Counted from the stretch's first letter, positions 1-8,854 are shown. The stretch: DNA of 64,000 bases from Rahnella laticis (GCF_015644585.1 NZ_JADOBI010000003.1:372001-436000); one strand, 5' to 3'. A program made the numbers and translations. The notes: generated by a model from the sequence alone, not told the origin.

Positions 1-191
1 GCGGCTTTGATTGCCTGTGGATCGCGGTCAATCGCCAGCAAGCGTCCGTCCGGCCCAAGCTGGGACAGAATCAGACGTGAATGGCCACCACGGCCAAAAG
101 TTCCGTCTATGTAAATGCCGTCCTGTCGAATGTTGAGGCCGTTGACGGCTTCATCCAGCAAAACGGAAGTGTGTTTGTAGTTTTCAACCAT
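1..191 (-). CDS. rsmH: RsmH (MraW), 16S rRNA m4C1402 methyltransferase, N-terminal part only
   Basis: Only the first 63 codons are inside the window; the gene continues past the left edge. RsmH uses S-adenosylmethionine to methylate N4 of C1402 in 16S rRNA. The reading starts [16 protein letters not shown], the conserved RsmH N-terminus. It contains the SAM-binding motif [10 protein letters not shown] at residues 29-38 and the acidic AIDRDPQA strand at 53-60. The ATG lies 2 nt downstream of the mraZ stop codon, so the two genes are cotranscribed as the head of the dcw division/cell-wall cluster, as in E. coli. The truncation is an artefact of the window edge. Confidence 0.95.
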   Translation of the reverse strand, partial: MVENYKHTSVLLDEAVNGLNIRQDGIYIDGTFGRGGHSRLILSQLGPDGRLLAIDRDPQAIKA

Positions 192-193
192 GC

Positions 194-652
194 TTATAAT
201 GACAAGTCCTGTAATCTCTCAGAAAGCGGTTCCTGAGACGATTGTTCAGTGTCGATGTCTTCCTTAACTTGTTGATACCAGGTCTGTTCATCCCACAGTT
301 CAAACTTGTTGAACTGTCCAACCAGCATCACTTCTTTTGCGAGCCCGGCGTGCTGACGCAGTGTGGTTGCAATCAGTAAACGTCCGGCATTATCCATCTG
401 ACATTCACTGGCATGCCCGAGTAAAAGGCGCTGAATGCGGCGCTCGACGGGATTCATGCTCGACAGACGGGACAATTTTTGTTCGATAACTTCCCATTCA
501 GGGAGGGTGTAAAGGAGAAGACATGGGTGATGGAGGTCTATGGTGCACACCATTTGACCTTGCGATTCTTCGCTCAGCAAATCCCGATAACGGGTGGGTA
601 CGGCAAGTCGCCCTTTGCTGTCGAGGTTAACCATCGTCGCGCCACGAAACAT
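194..652 (-). CDS. mraZ: MraZ, transcriptional repressor of the dcw cluster
   Basis: This 152-residue protein has the full length of the MraZ family and two AbrB/SpoVT-like swapped-hairpin halves, about residues 5-52 and 81-124. Each half carries the family D-x-x-(A/G)-R motif: LDSKGR near residue 10 and MDNAGR near residue 86. MraZ binds DNA as an oligomeric ring and represses its own promoter in front of the division genes. A matching row of TGGGN repeats lies upstream at 681-705. The start [15 protein letters not shown] is supported by an AGAGGGG ribosome-binding site about 8 nt upstream. It is the first gene of the operon and is followed at once by rsmH. Confidence 0.97.
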   Translation of the reverse strand: MFRGATMVNLDSKGRLAVPTRYRDLLSEESQGQMVCTIDLHHPCLLLYTLPEWEVIEQKLSRLSSMNPVERRIQRLLLGHASECQMDNAGRLLIATTLRQHAGLAKEVMLVGQFNKFELWDEQTWYQQVKEDIDTEQSSQEPLSERLQDLSL

Positions 653-680
653 GACCGATCTACCCCTCTATGACCCTTTT

Positions 681-705
681 CACCACTTTCCCCCACAAAT
701 TCCCA
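681..705 (-). promoter_or_regulatory. MraZ operator: TGGGN repeats spaced by 5 nt
   Basis: Read on the minus strand, three pentamers TGGGA, TGGGG and TGGTG follow each other with exactly 5-nt spacers. The third is degenerate. This matches the known MraZ site, direct TGGGN repeats at 10-bp period. The row lies between the -10 of the promoter at 714-743 and the mraZ ribosome-binding site, the place expected for autorepression. Confidence 0.8.
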
Positions 706-713
706 CAGAAAAG

Positions 714-743
714 AGTTTACGGATGGTTTTAAAACCTTGTCAA
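714..743 (-). promoter_or_regulatory. Sigma-70 promoter of the mraZ/dcw operon (Pmra-like)
   Basis: On the minus strand there is a perfect -35 TTGACA (738-743), an 18-nt spacer and a -10 TAAACT (714-719). This predicts a start point near 707, directly before the MraZ repeats. Position and arrangement match the E. coli Pmra promoter. The assignment is by consensus only. Confidence 0.75.
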
Positions 744-1329
744 GCCAGAGCAGAGGCGGTTTGGCAATATTTACGCAGGTAAACGAAAGCACTGCGCATT
801 GTAGTGAGGTGTTTTAGAGGAGGGATAGAAAATAACGTCATGATTAGTTGAAGAAATTTCGCAGGGTTAATAATTTCGTTTAAAAAAAAACCAAACTGAA
901 CATTATTTAACTATTTATATTCTTCTGCTATCTAACTCTCATTTCTTGACCGGTTTGCCATAAAAAAAATCATTCTCAATTTTTTTCTGGCTATCACTGC
1001 TAAATCATCATCATTTTGTATGCCAGCCCGCATGGCATAAGCCTTTGAGGCGTTTTAAAAACCATCAGCGTTCTTCAAAACGCATGCTGAGGGAAATTAA
1101 GCGGGGAATTCTACAGCACTTTTGCAGGCAGCATTAACGTATTTTAGAAATTGATTGGGAGGTTTATATCGGCAACGGAAGCGCGAAAACATTTCTTAAT
1201 AATTCAGTTGTCTGGGAATGCTCCTAAATTACCCATTCATCTCCTATGGGAATTTTCATAATTGTATTATCCGCAAAAATAAGTCGAATAAGCTGGAACA
1301 CAGATTGGGACGTGCGGGGAGGAAAGTGG
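744..1329. other. cra-mraZ intergenic region, AT-rich, no gene recognised
   Basis: No open reading frame here resembles a protein. The stretch is AT-rich and holds a cluster of hairpins: a perfect 7-bp stem TATGCCA/TGGCATA at 1019-1039, a short GCCT/AGGC stem just after it, and a GCGTT/AACGC stem at 1066-1089. Read on the minus strand, the last is followed by five Ts (1057-1061) and could be the distal terminator of cra. Otherwise I see nothing I can name. Confidence 0.4.
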
Positions 1330-1352
1330 CGGGCACTCAGGAAGAATGCCCG
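1330..1352 (-). terminator. Hairpin just downstream of cra, weak terminator candidate
   Basis: A 6-bp GC-rich stem (CGGGCA/TGCCCG) with an 11-nt loop lies 9 nt past the cra stop codon. On the minus strand it is followed by a mixed pyrimidine run and not by a T-tract. It may therefore be an mRNA 3'-end stabiliser or a leaky terminator. Confidence 0.35.
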
Positions 1353-1360
1353 TTGGGGTT

Positions 1361-2365
1361 TTACTTGCGGCTCAGACGGCCACGGCGGAACAGATTACGG
1401 CGGATCCGCGTCAGTCCGGCTTTCGGTTTCTTCGGCTCATCAAGGCAAGCCAGCACCAGTTCAAGCACGCGTTCAGCCACGTCACGATGACGCTGAGCGA
1501 CCGCCAGAACAGGACATTCAAGGAAATCGAGCAGCTCGTTATCGCCGAAAGTCGCAATCGCCAGATCCACCGGCAGACGCCCTTCGGTTTTCAGCGTCAC
1601 GTCCATCACGCCCTGCAACAGCTGGAACGACGTGGTGAACAACGCCTGCGGCATCGGGTTGGTTTTCAGCCACTCGGCGAAAACAACCGCCGCTGATTCG
1701 CGATCGTACGCGTTGGCGTACAGGTATTTTGGCTGACGTGAATCTTCGGCCCACGCCTGGCGGAAGCCCTGCTCACGCAGGAAACTCACGGAAAGCTCAG
1801 GCAGCGCCCCCAGATACAACACCGATTCAGCCGGGAATGTGCGCAGTTCCTGTGCCAGCATCAGGGCGTCGTCTTGATCAGCGCCCACGACGCTGATGAA
1901 ATGCTCAGGATCCAGTGCGCGGTCGAGTGCAATGATCGGGAAATCATCGTTGGCCCAGCGCTGATAGAAAGGATGTTCCGGCGGTAAAGATGTGGAGATA
2001 ATTATCGCATCGACCTGTCGCTGAAGCAGATGTTCGATGCAGCGCATCTCGTTATCCGGCTGATCTTCAGAACAGGCGATCAGCAGCTGATACCCACGCT
2101 GTCTGGCCTGACGCTCAAGGAAATTTGCGATTTTGGTGTAGCTGGTGTTTTCCAGATCGGGGATCACCAGACCAATAGAACGTGTACGGCCGGCACGCAA
2201 ACCTGCTGCCACCGCATTCGGGTGATAGTTATGTTCCTTCACGACAGCCATGACTTTTTCGACTGTCTTATCGCTGACACGATACTGTTTCGCCTTGCCG
2301 TTAATGACATAACTGGCCGTCGTACGCGAAACGCCCGCTAACCTCGCGATCTCATCCAGCTTCAC
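1361..2365 (-). CDS. cra: Cra (FruR), catabolite repressor/activator, LacI family
   Basis: At 334 residues this has exactly the length of E. coli Cra. It begins [20 protein letters not shown]: the LacI-type helix-turn-helix (residues about 3-23) followed by the hinge helix, then a periplasmic-binding-protein-like sensor core to the C-terminus. Cra senses fructose-1-phosphate/fructose-1,6-bisphosphate and switches carbon flow between glycolysis and gluconeogenesis. The start codon is GTG at 2365, as in E. coli, preceded by an AAGGGG ribosome-binding site. It follows ilvH on the same strand but is separated from it by a strong terminator at 2465-2490, so it probably has its own promoter. Confidence 0.98.
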   Translation of the reverse strand: MKLDEIARLAGVSRTTASYVINGKAKQYRVSDKTVEKVMAVVKEHNYHPNAVAAGLRAGRTRSIGLVIPDLENTSYTKIANFLERQARQRGYQLLIACSEDQPDNEMRCIEHLLQRQVDAIIISTSLPPEHPFYQRWANDDFPIIALDRALDPEHFISVVGADQDDALMLAQELRTFPAESVLYLGALPELSVSFLREQGFRQAWAEDSRQPKYLYANAYDRESAAVVFAEWLKTNPMPQALFTTSFQLLQGVMDVTLKTEGRLPVDLAIATFGDNELLDFLECPVLAVAQRHRDVAERVLELVLACLDEPKKPKAGLTRIRRNLFRRGRLSRK

Positions 2366-2464
2366 TGAGAAAACCCCTTAATAAAGATAATGCTTTATCT
2401 AACCCCAGAAGCCATTGCCGGGCAAGGTGTTTTACCGAATCGCTTCACCTGAGGCGCAAAAAAG

Positions 2465-2490
2465 AAAGCCCAACGAAAAAGTTGGGCTTT
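2465..2490 (-). terminator. Intrinsic terminator of ilvIH
   Basis: A perfect 10-bp stem (AAAGCCCAAC/GTTGGGCTTT) with a 6-nt A-rich loop. On the minus strand it continues into a T-rich run. It lies about 40 nt after the ilvH stop and ahead of cra. Confidence 0.85.
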
Positions 2491-2532
2491 TATGAAGCAG
2501 ATAAATTTTACATCCTGCTGATTATTTACTCT

Positions 2533-3024
2533 TTAGCGCATGATTTTCTCACCGCGGGAAACGCCGACAACGCCGGAACGGGCAACTTCCACAATTTCAG
2601 CCACATCACGAATGCTGGCTAAGAATGCGTCAAGTTTATCGCTGGTTCCCGCCAGCTGAACGGTGTAAAGCGTTGCAGTAACATCCACGATTTGCCCGCG
2701 GAAAATCTCTGTCGAACGCTTCACTTCTTCACGGCCATAACCCGAAGCCTGCACCTTCACCAGCATGATTTCACGCTCAACGTGCGCGCCCTGGATCAGT
2801 TCGGTTACACGCAGTACGTCAACCAGCTTATGCAGCTGCTTTTCGATTTGCTCCAGCACTTTGGCGTCACCCACGGTCTGAATCGTCATGCGGGACAACG
2901 TCGGATCATCGGTCGGGGCCACGGTCAGGCTTTCAATGTTATAGCCACGCTGAGAGAACAGGCCGACTACGCGGGACAACGCGCCCGATTCGTTTTCCAG
3001 TAATACTGATAAAATCCGGCGCAT
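2533..3024 (-). CDS. ilvH: IlvH, regulatory subunit of acetohydroxyacid synthase III
   Basis: This 163-residue protein matches E. coli IlvH in length. It has an N-terminal ACT domain ([19 protein letters not shown], residues 1-19, continuing to about 78) that binds valine for feedback inhibition, and a C-terminal domain ending SRGEKIMR. The small subunit activates IlvI and confers valine sensitivity. I chose the ATG at 3024 over an upstream one at 3054 because it gives the conserved N-terminus and has a GGAGAGGA ribosome-binding site. The gap to ilvI is 2 nt, so translation is probably coupled. A terminator follows at 2465-2490. Confidence 0.97.
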   Translation of the reverse strand: MRRILSVLLENESGALSRVVGLFSQRGYNIESLTVAPTDDPTLSRMTIQTVGDAKVLEQIEKQLHKLVDVLRVTELIQGAHVEREIMLVKVQASGYGREEVKRSTEIFRGQIVDVTATLYTVQLAGTSDKLDAFLASIRDVAEIVEVARSGVVGVSRGEKIMR

Positions 3025-3026
3025 GA

Positions 3027-4745
3027 TCAGGTCCTCTCCGTTTTGCTTAACCACATTTCGTCCATCGCACCGCCACGGATGTGCATCGGGTAAACGTGTT
3101 CTGTTTCATCAATGCTGATATCAACAAATACCAGACGATTTTTCTGTTCCAGCGCCAGCGCCAGTTTACTTTCCAGCTCTTCAGGCTTACGGATAGCAAT
3201 ACCCACATGACCGTAAGCTTCCGCCAGTTTGACGAAATCAGGCAGGGACTGCATGTAAGACTGGGAATGGCGGCCGGAATAAATCATGTCCTGCCACTGT
3301 TTCACCATGCCGAGATAACCGTTGTTCAGGTTGACGACAATCACCGGCAAATCGTATTGCAGTGCGGTAGAAAGCTCCTGAATATTCATCTGGATACTGC
3401 CGTCGCCGGTCACACAAATCACCGTTTCGTCTGGCAGGCCCAGTTTCACGCCCAGCGCGGCCGGTAAGCCGAAGCCCATGGTGCCCAGACCGCCGGAGTT
3501 GATCCAGTGGCGCGGTTTGTCGAATTTGTAGTACAGCGCAGCAAACATCTGGTGCTGGCCGACGTCAGACGTCACATACGCTTCGCCTTTGGTCAGACGA
3601 TGCAGCGTTTCGATAACCGCCTGCGGTTTGATGGTGCCGGTATTTTTGTCGTAGCTCAGGCACTCGCGTCCGCGCCAGTTCTCAATATTCTGCCACCAGT
3701 CGCGCAGCGCATCGAACTCCTGCTTCTCATCGCTTTGCGCCAGCAGTTCCAGCATCTGAACCAGTGTCTGCTTCGCATCGCCGACAATCGGGATGTCCGC
3801 ATTGACTGTTTTGGAGATAGAAGTCGGGTCGATATCAATGTGCATGACCGTCGCATTCGGGCAGTACTTCGCCAGATTGTTGGTGGTCCGGTCATCGAAA
3901 CGCACGCCCACACCGAAGATCAGATCCGCATTGTGCATCGCCATATTGGCTTCGTACGTACCGTGCATGCCAAGCATGCCGAGGCTCTGGCGGTGCGTGC
4001 CCGGGAACGCGCCCAGTCCCATCAGGGAACTGGTCACCGGCAGATTCAGTTTCTCGGCCAGTTGCAGTAACTCAGCATCACATTCAGAGTTGATCGCGCC
4101 GCCGCCGACATACAGCACCGGCTTTTTCGCACCCAGCAGAGTCTGAACCGCACGTTTGATTTGCCCGCGATGGCCCTGCACGGTCGGGTTATACGAACGC
4201 ATCGTAACCTGCTCGGGATAGGCGTACGGCAGCTTGATTTGCGGGTTCACCACGTCTTTAGGTAAATCGACCACCACCGGACCAGGTCGGCCGGTTGATG
4301 CCAGATAAAACGCCTTTTTCAATACAGTCGGAATATCTTCCGCGCGTTTTACCAGAAAACTGTGTTTCACCACCGGGCGGGAAATCCCTACCATGTCGCA
4401 TTCCTGAAACGCGTCATACCCAATGAGTGAACTGTGTACCTGGCCGGATAGCACCACAAGTGGAATGGAATCCATATAAGCCGTGGCAATACCGGTGATA
4501 GCATTGGTTGCGCCGGGACCGGAAGTCACCAGCACCACGCCCACATCGCCTGTGGCGCGCGCATAACCGTCAGCCATATGAACAGCACCCTGTTCATGTC
4601 TCACCAGCACATGATCAATCCCACCGACCGTATGCAGGGCATCATAGATATCCAACACCGCTCCGCCGGGATAACCGAATACGTGCTTAACGCCCTGGTC
4701 GATTAACGACCGGACGACCATCTCGGCTCCTGACAACATCTCCAT
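3027..4745 (-). CDS. ilvI: IlvI, catalytic subunit of acetohydroxyacid synthase III
   Basis: IlvI (572 residues) condenses two pyruvates, or pyruvate and 2-oxobutyrate, in the first common step of valine, leucine and isoleucine synthesis. The three-domain ThDP enzyme is intact: an N-terminal pyrimidine-binding domain with the catalytic Glu51 in [15 protein letters not shown], a central FAD/nucleotide domain, and a C-terminal ThDP/Mg domain with the GDGSIQMN...[12 protein letters not shown] signature. The ATG at 4745 has a GGAGG site. It forms the ilvIH operon. In E. coli this operon is Lrp-activated; the palindrome-rich upstream region (4746-4943) is consistent with a complex promoter, but I could not place Lrp sites. 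Confidence 0.98.
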   Translation of the reverse strand: MEMLSGAEMVVRSLIDQGVKHVFGYPGGAVLDIYDALHTVGGIDHVLVRHEQGAVHMADGYARATGDVGVVLVTSGPGATNAITGIATAYMDSIPLVVLSGQVHSSLIGYDAFQECDMVGISRPVVKHSFLVKRAEDIPTVLKKAFYLASTGRPGPVVVDLPKDVVNPQIKLPYAYPEQVTMRSYNPTVQGHRGQIKRAVQTLLGAKKPVLYVGGGAINSECDAELLQLAEKLNLPVTSSLMGLGAFPGTHRQSLGMLGMHGTYEANMAMHNADLIFGVGVRFDDRTTNNLAKYCPNATVMHIDIDPTSISKTVNADIPIVGDAKQTLVQMLELLAQSDEKQEFDALRDWWQNIENWRGRECLSYDKNTGTIKPQAVIETLHRLTKGEAYVTSDVGQHQMFAALYYKFDKPRHWINSGGLGTMGFGLPAALGVKLGLPDETVICVTGDGSIQMNIQELSTALQYDLPVIVVNLNNGYLGMVKQWQDMIYSGRHSQSYMQSLPDFVKLAEAYGHVGIAIRKPEELESKLALALEQKNRLVFVDISIDETEHVYPMHIRGGAMDEMWLSKTERT

Positions 4746-4793
4746 GGTTTTGCCTCCAGGCTTTTTGCTTCTTTTATAGGATGACTTTTCTTT

Positions 4794-4943
4794 CAGCTAG
4801 CTGTTCTATCAGGCAACGATTTAATGATAAATCGCTGAATTTTAGGACTTTCTGTCGGGCTTAAAAAACCCTGCTGTTCTTATTGGCGTTCACGAATCTA
4901 ACTCAGTACCTTAGCGTCAGAATCTGAGTCAGGCAAACGCCAA
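4794..4943. promoter_or_regulatory. ilvIH upstream control region with three inverted repeats
   Basis: Three separate palindromes precede ilvI. They are CAGCTAGCTG at 4794-4803, a perfect 7-bp stem CGATTTA/TAAATCG with a 4-nt loop at 4817-4834, and a nested pair at 4883-4943. The nested pair has an outer TTGGCGTT/AACGCCAA and an inner ACTCAG/CTGAGT. The region is AT-rich. Known ilvIH promoters are Lrp-controlled over some 250 bp; assigning these repeats to Lrp, or to RNA structure, is inference. Confidence 0.4.
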
Positions 4944-5103
4944 AAATTGTCCGGAACTGTTGTTTTTTTGCCTCACGCTGCCTTCATTCACCCGTTCGGG
5001 ACAAAACACTGCCTGCGTGCGGGAACCAGTCAGAAATATCAGGAAGGTCGGAAAAATTACAGTATTAAATTATGTCCGGGGCTGACATAAAAATCAGGAA
5101 GAA

Positions 5104-5127
5104 ACCGGCAAACGGGCGTCGGCCGGT
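5104..5127 (-). terminator. Possible terminator of the acyl-CoA synthetase gene
   Basis: The stem ACCGGC/GCCGGT with a 12-nt loop is followed on the minus strand by a T-rich stretch. It lies about 38 nt after the synthetase stop codon. Confidence 0.5.
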
Positions 5128-5164
5128 ATTTCTAGAAGAAAAGCAGCAAACGGCAGGTTCGCCG

Positions 5165-6961
5165 TTACTCGCGATAAAGCTGATCGATTTCCTGCTGATA
5201 GCGGCTGAAAATGATCTTCCGTCGCAGTTTGAGCGTTGGTGTCAGTTCACCGGCTTCCATCGTGAACGGTTTGGTCAGCAGCACGAACTTTTTCACCTGC
5301 TCAAAACCAGCCAGATCGTGCTGGATCTCGCGCAACTGATGCGCAAAGAGCGACAGGATCTGTTCGTTTTTCACCAGCCCGGCGCGGTTGAAATAATCAA
5401 TGTGATGCGCCTGTGCATACATGTTCAGCACATCAAAATCCGGCACGATCAGCGCGGAAACAAAATGCCGCTCATCGGCAATTACCGCCGCCTGTTCAAT
5501 GTAACGATCCTGCACCAGCGTGCCTTCGATCCGTTGCGGCGCGATGTATTTCCCGCCCGACGTTTTCATCAGATCTTTGAGGCGTTCAGTGATGAATACG
5601 TTGCCCTGCTCGTCCATTTTCCCGGCATCGCCGGTTTTGAACCAGCCATCAGCGGTAAAACTGGCGGCAGTTTCTTCCGGCTTATTAAAGTAACCGCGCA
5701 GCAACGTCGGGCCGCGCACCTGGATTTCATTTTCATCCCCGATGCGCACTTCTATCTCCGGTAACGCCGTTCCTACTGAGCCAAATCGAAAATCTTTTTC
5801 TTCCCAGCAGGTCACCGTGGCGCAGGTTTCCGTCAGGCCATAACCGTATTTAATGTGCAGCCCGAGAGATTCGAAAAACAGAATGACATTGTCATCCAGG
5901 CTCGCACCAGCCGCAGGCAGAAAACGCAGATTACCGCCGAGCAGGCCACGCAGTTTTTTCAGCACCAGTTTGTCCGCCAGAAAATGAGCCGGAGAAAGCC
6001 AGAACGAATAACGTTCGCCGCGACGTTCCGTCAGATACTTTTCTTTGCCCTGCGCCACCGCCCAGTGGAAAAGCCGTTTTTTCAGCGAGCCAGAACGCGC
6101 AACTTTATCGTGGATCGCACTGAAGACTTTTTCATAGAAGCGCGGAACGGCGCACATGACCGTTGGTTTAACTGCCTGCAACGCATCGCGAACCAGATCG
6201 GTTTCGCGCAGGAAAACATTCTGCGCGCCGGAGTGGAGCACAAAAAAACTCCAGGCCCGTTCAAAAACGTGCGCCAGCGGCAGAAAACACAGTGAAACAT
6301 CGCTGTCCGAAATGCTCAGGCGTTCTTCATGTTGCCGGAGTTGCGTCGCCATGCTGGTGTAATCGAGCATGACGCCTTTCGCCTCGCCGGTGGTGCCGGA
6401 GGTGTAAATCAGCGTGAACAAATCATCCAGATCGCCGGCGTTCACGCGGGCTTCACGTTCGGCTGCCAGCAGCCGGTCCTGCGGAACGAATTGGGAAACG
6501 TGCCGCGCCATCGCGATACCGCGCAGGTCAACGCTGCTGTCCAGCACCAGGATATGTTTCAGCTGTGGACACAAATCGCGTAGGGCAACTGCCGCGTCAT
6601 ACTGTTTCTGGCCCACAACAAACAGAATGCGGATATCGGCATCATTGAGCACATACGCCGACTGGGAAGGCGTATTCGTGGCATAAATGGGCACGGTCAC
6701 GGCACGTAACTGGAGGATCGCCAGATCGGCGATGGCCCACGCCATGGAGTTATTTCCGCAAATCGCGATGCGTTCCTGAACACTCACCTGTTCCTGCAAT
6801 AACACGTCGGACAGGGCATCCACTTTTTCGCCAAGCTCGCGCCAGGTCAGGGAGGTTTCTGCCGCAGGGGACCATTCACGGAAAGCAACTTGCTCAGCAC
6901 GGGCACTGACTTGCTGGCGAAAACGGGTAATCAGATGATAGTTTTTTAAGGTTGGATTCAT
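5165..6961 (-). CDS. Long-chain acyl-CoA synthetase-like AMP-forming ligase
   Basis: This 598-residue adenylate-forming enzyme belongs to the FAA1/FadD15 branch. Visible motifs are the phosphate-binding loop LIYTSGTTGEAKG (184-196), YGLTET (374-379), GWFKTGD (439-445) and ERLKDLMKTSGGKYIAP (459-475). The last is the long-chain type linker and lid region. It is expected to activate a fatty or similar carboxylic acid with ATP and load it onto CoA at the membrane; chain length cannot be read from sequence. It sits between leuO and ilvI on their strand, a place empty in E. coli, with about 290 bp to leuO and about 420 bp to ilvI. The ATG has no strong ribosome-binding site. Confidence 0.88.
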   Translation of the reverse strand: MNPTLKNYHLITRFRQQVSARAEQVAFREWSPAAETSLTWRELGEKVDALSDVLLQEQVSVQERIAICGNNSMAWAIADLAILQLRAVTVPIYATNTPSQSAYVLNDADIRILFVVGQKQYDAAVALRDLCPQLKHILVLDSSVDLRGIAMARHVSQFVPQDRLLAAEREARVNAGDLDDLFTLIYTSGTTGEAKGVMLDYTSMATQLRQHEERLSISDSDVSLCFLPLAHVFERAWSFFVLHSGAQNVFLRETDLVRDALQAVKPTVMCAVPRFYEKVFSAIHDKVARSGSLKKRLFHWAVAQGKEKYLTERRGERYSFWLSPAHFLADKLVLKKLRGLLGGNLRFLPAAGASLDDNVILFFESLGLHIKYGYGLTETCATVTCWEEKDFRFGSVGTALPEIEVRIGDENEIQVRGPTLLRGYFNKPEETAASFTADGWFKTGDAGKMDEQGNVFITERLKDLMKTSGGKYIAPQRIEGTLVQDRYIEQAAVIADERHFVSALIVPDFDVLNMYAQAHHIDYFNRAGLVKNEQILSLFAHQLREIQHDLAGFEQVKKFVLLTKPFTMEAGELTPTLKLRRKIIFSRYQQEIDQLYRE

Positions 6962-7125
6962 TGAGTGTTTGTACCGGCATCCAGCGTAATCAGGAAAGGA
7001 GGAGGATCTGACTGCATAGCGTCATTACAAAAATTTAACGCAGTCTACCGGCAAACCGTGCACGGTGAAATTAAATTGTGGGTGCGCAACGCGCTTTTGG
7101 AAAGGGGGACGGACGTTTTTTATTG

Positions 7126-7172
7126 CAAAAAAAAACCTGCCAGCTTTTAACGAGGTGAAAAAAACAGGCAGG
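7126..7172 (-). terminator. Intrinsic terminator downstream of leuO
   Basis: The stem CCTGCC/GGCAGG encloses a 25-nt loop and is followed on the minus strand by nine Ts. It lies about 80 nt past leuO and ahead of the synthetase gene, which therefore probably has its own promoter in 6962-7125. Confidence 0.65.
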
Positions 7173-7203
7173 ATAAAAAACTCCAAAGAACTTCATAACC
7201 AGC

Positions 7204-7237
7204 CACTTTTACTTCAGCCTGAGCCTCAGTAAAAGTG
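7204..7237 (-). other. 10-bp-stem hairpin in the leuO 3' region
   Basis: CACTTTTACT and AGTAAAAGTG form a perfect 10-bp stem around a 14-nt loop, 15 nt past the leuO stop. No T-run follows, so it looks like an mRNA-protecting hairpin that works with the terminator at 7126-7172. Confidence 0.5.
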
Positions 7238-7252
7238 TGATTCGTTGGCTTA

Positions 7253-8200
7253 CTACAAGGACAGAACGCATTGGCTTAATAAAGATTTCATCCACATATT
7301 ACCTTTATCTTTGCTGGAAGATTCATGCCAGGAAAGGTAGCAGGTCAGATGATTTTTCATCCACGGCAAAGGGATCACGGATAAATTGAGCATTCCGGCA
7401 TTGGATTGTGCCAGCCAGCGCGGAACCAGAGCGACCATATCGGTCTTCGACACAATTTCCATTACGCTGAAAAGATCGGTTCCCTGATAAGCAATCAGAG
7501 ATTGCAACTCAGGATCGTCGTAATAAGCCGAACTGAATGAATAGAAACGATCCAGAACCATCACGGCGTGTTTTTCTTTCAGATATTTTTCATCTGACAT
7601 ATGCGGGCTAATACGCGGATGATTTTTCGCGGCGACCAGAACGAGTTCGTCATTAAATAATGCCTGATTACAAAAATCAGCACGTTCAAATTTACGATAG
7701 CTGATCATAAATTCAATATTCTGATAACGCAGCTGGTGCTCGATATTATCATTGACGATGGTCTGCAATTTAATGCTGACACCGGTTGATAATGTATCAA
7801 TGGCATTTAAAACCTGAGACGTCAGGCGTTTATCCAGCGGGCTGCAAATTGCCACATTAAACTGGCGCATGCTGATATTGGGATCAAAACCTGCACCCGG
7901 CAACTCATTCATGACCAGCTGCAAAGCCTGACGGACAGGTCCGAAGAGCTGACGGGCGCGCATGGTGGGCTGAATACCGCGGCCATAACGCACAAATAAA
8001 TCATCATTGAACATCACTTTCAGCCGGGCTACGGCATTACTAACTGCGGGCTGGGACATTCCCAGCATATTGGCAGCGCGGGTAATATTCTGTAATTGCA
8101 TTACAGCATCGAATACCGTCAGTAAATTCAAATCCACATTACGAAGATGTGTTTCGGCTTCCGGCTGCTTAGTTTTAATTTCTGTAGTGATATCTGACAT
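7253..8200 (-). CDS. leuO: LeuO, LysR-type global regulator
   Basis: LeuO is a LysR-family activator and H-NS antagonist. The N-terminal winged helix (residues about 20-80; recognition region ITRAANMLGMSQPAVSNAV at 39-57) is almost identical to that of E. coli LeuO, followed by the typical LysR co-inducer domain. I take the ATG at 8200 (MSDITTEIKT, 315 residues, GGAG 6 nt upstream); an ATG at 8212 with its own GGAG is equally possible, while the longer frame to 8329 is not conserved. It is divergent from leuABCD, as in enterobacteria, with a long AT-rich region between. Unlike E. coli, ilvIH is not the next gene. Confidence 0.95.
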   Translation of the reverse strand: MSDITTEIKTKQPEAETHLRNVDLNLLTVFDAVMQLQNITRAANMLGMSQPAVSNAVARLKVMFNDDLFVRYGRGIQPTMRARQLFGPVRQALQLVMNELPGAGFDPNISMRQFNVAICSPLDKRLTSQVLNAIDTLSTGVSIKLQTIVNDNIEHQLRYQNIEFMISYRKFERADFCNQALFNDELVLVAAKNHPRISPHMSDEKYLKEKHAVMVLDRFYSFSSAYYDDPELQSLIAYQGTDLFSVMEIVSKTDMVALVPRWLAQSNAGMLNLSVIPLPWMKNHLTCYLSWHESSSKDKGNMWMKSLLSQCVLSL

Positions 8201-8212
8201 GAAGTTCTCCAT

Positions 8213-8629
8213 CAAAATTACTCCAATAAAAGCAGTAATGACGTTAATAACTTTCTTTATAAAAACAGGACACGGAGGAATATCAGACCTGCAGAAACAA
8301 TGACCGGTAATTCCGTGGAATTTCATCATGTTAATTAGGAAAGGATATAGAAACGCATTTCCTAATAATCATAAAGGGAAATATGAATCTCACTTCCCCC
8401 TTAAAAACTGATGATATAAGACAATAAAATAGTTGGGTAAACAACATGCGAAAAATGAATAATAAGTTAAGCAGAACTACATCATCCCTAATCACCTGTA
8501 TTAGAAAGGTAATTTAGCACGCTGTTTAAAAATGGTGTCTCTTTTTGACCTTTTTATATACGCAGAGTGAGGGAAAAAACCGCAAAAAGCTTTGCGCCGG
8601 ACAGACTCCCGCAACCAGTTTTTTATGCT
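8213..8629. promoter_or_regulatory. AT-rich leuO promoter side of the leuO-leuL intergenic region
   Basis: This stretch of more than 400 bp holds no gene. It is strongly AT-rich, as expected for the H-NS-silenced leuO promoter of enterobacteria. A CGCAAA/TTTGCG palindrome occurs at 8581-8596. I could not fix a -10/-35 pair for leuO. Confidence 0.45.
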
Positions 8630-8650
8630 AAATGAGATAAAATATCATTT
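8630..8650. promoter_or_regulatory. Candidate LysR-type operator upstream of the leu promoter
   Basis: The inverted repeat AAATGA-N9-TCATTT, of the T-N11-A type used by LysR-family regulators, is centred about 80 bp before the predicted leu start point. LeuO encoded next door is the obvious candidate ligand. This is inferred from geometry only. Confidence 0.35.
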
Positions 8651-8683
8651 GCACGGTTTTTAGCGATTTCCACACAGTGAAGG

Positions 8684-8712
8684 TTGACATACAAAGGACA
8701 TTCCCGTATCAC
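8684..8712 (+). promoter_or_regulatory. leuLABCD promoter
   Basis: A perfect -35 TTGACA (8684-8689), a 17-nt spacer and a -10 TATCAC (8707-8712) predict a start near 8719. That is about 50 nt before the leuL leader ORF, as in the E. coli leu operon. Confidence 0.8.
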
Positions 8713-8770
8713 TTTAGGCACTGTTTGAACGATATCCGTTCTGACCACCCGATTATGAGAAGCTGAAAAC

Positions 8771-8854
8771 ATGTTCATGATTACCCGTCTCCTAGGCCTA
8801 CTACTCAACGCAGAAAATTTGCGCGGTAAGCCAGTGGGCGAAAATCAGAACTGA
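8771..8854 (+). CDS. leuL: leu operon leader peptide
   Basis: This 27-codon ORF reads MFMITRLLGLLLNAENLRGK and ends PVGENQN. The R-x-x-G-LLL-NA core and the RGKPVG tail are those of enterobacterial LeuL. Five leucine codons fall in a six-codon stretch (CTC CTA GGC CTA CTA CTC), three of them the rare CTA, so ribosomes stall when leucyl-tRNA is scarce. That lets an antiterminator form and RNA polymerase pass the attenuator at 8875-8904. A second in-frame ATG at 8777 could be the start; the ribosome-binding site is weak for both. Confidence 0.88.
   Translation: MFMITRLLGLLLNAENLRGKPVGENQN

Noticed and set aside
959-977. Fur-box-like sequence CATAAAAAAAATCATTCTC
   Set aside because: It matches about 14 of 19 consensus positions but lies in an A-rich tract with no promoter or iron gene nearby. 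Chance similarity is likely.
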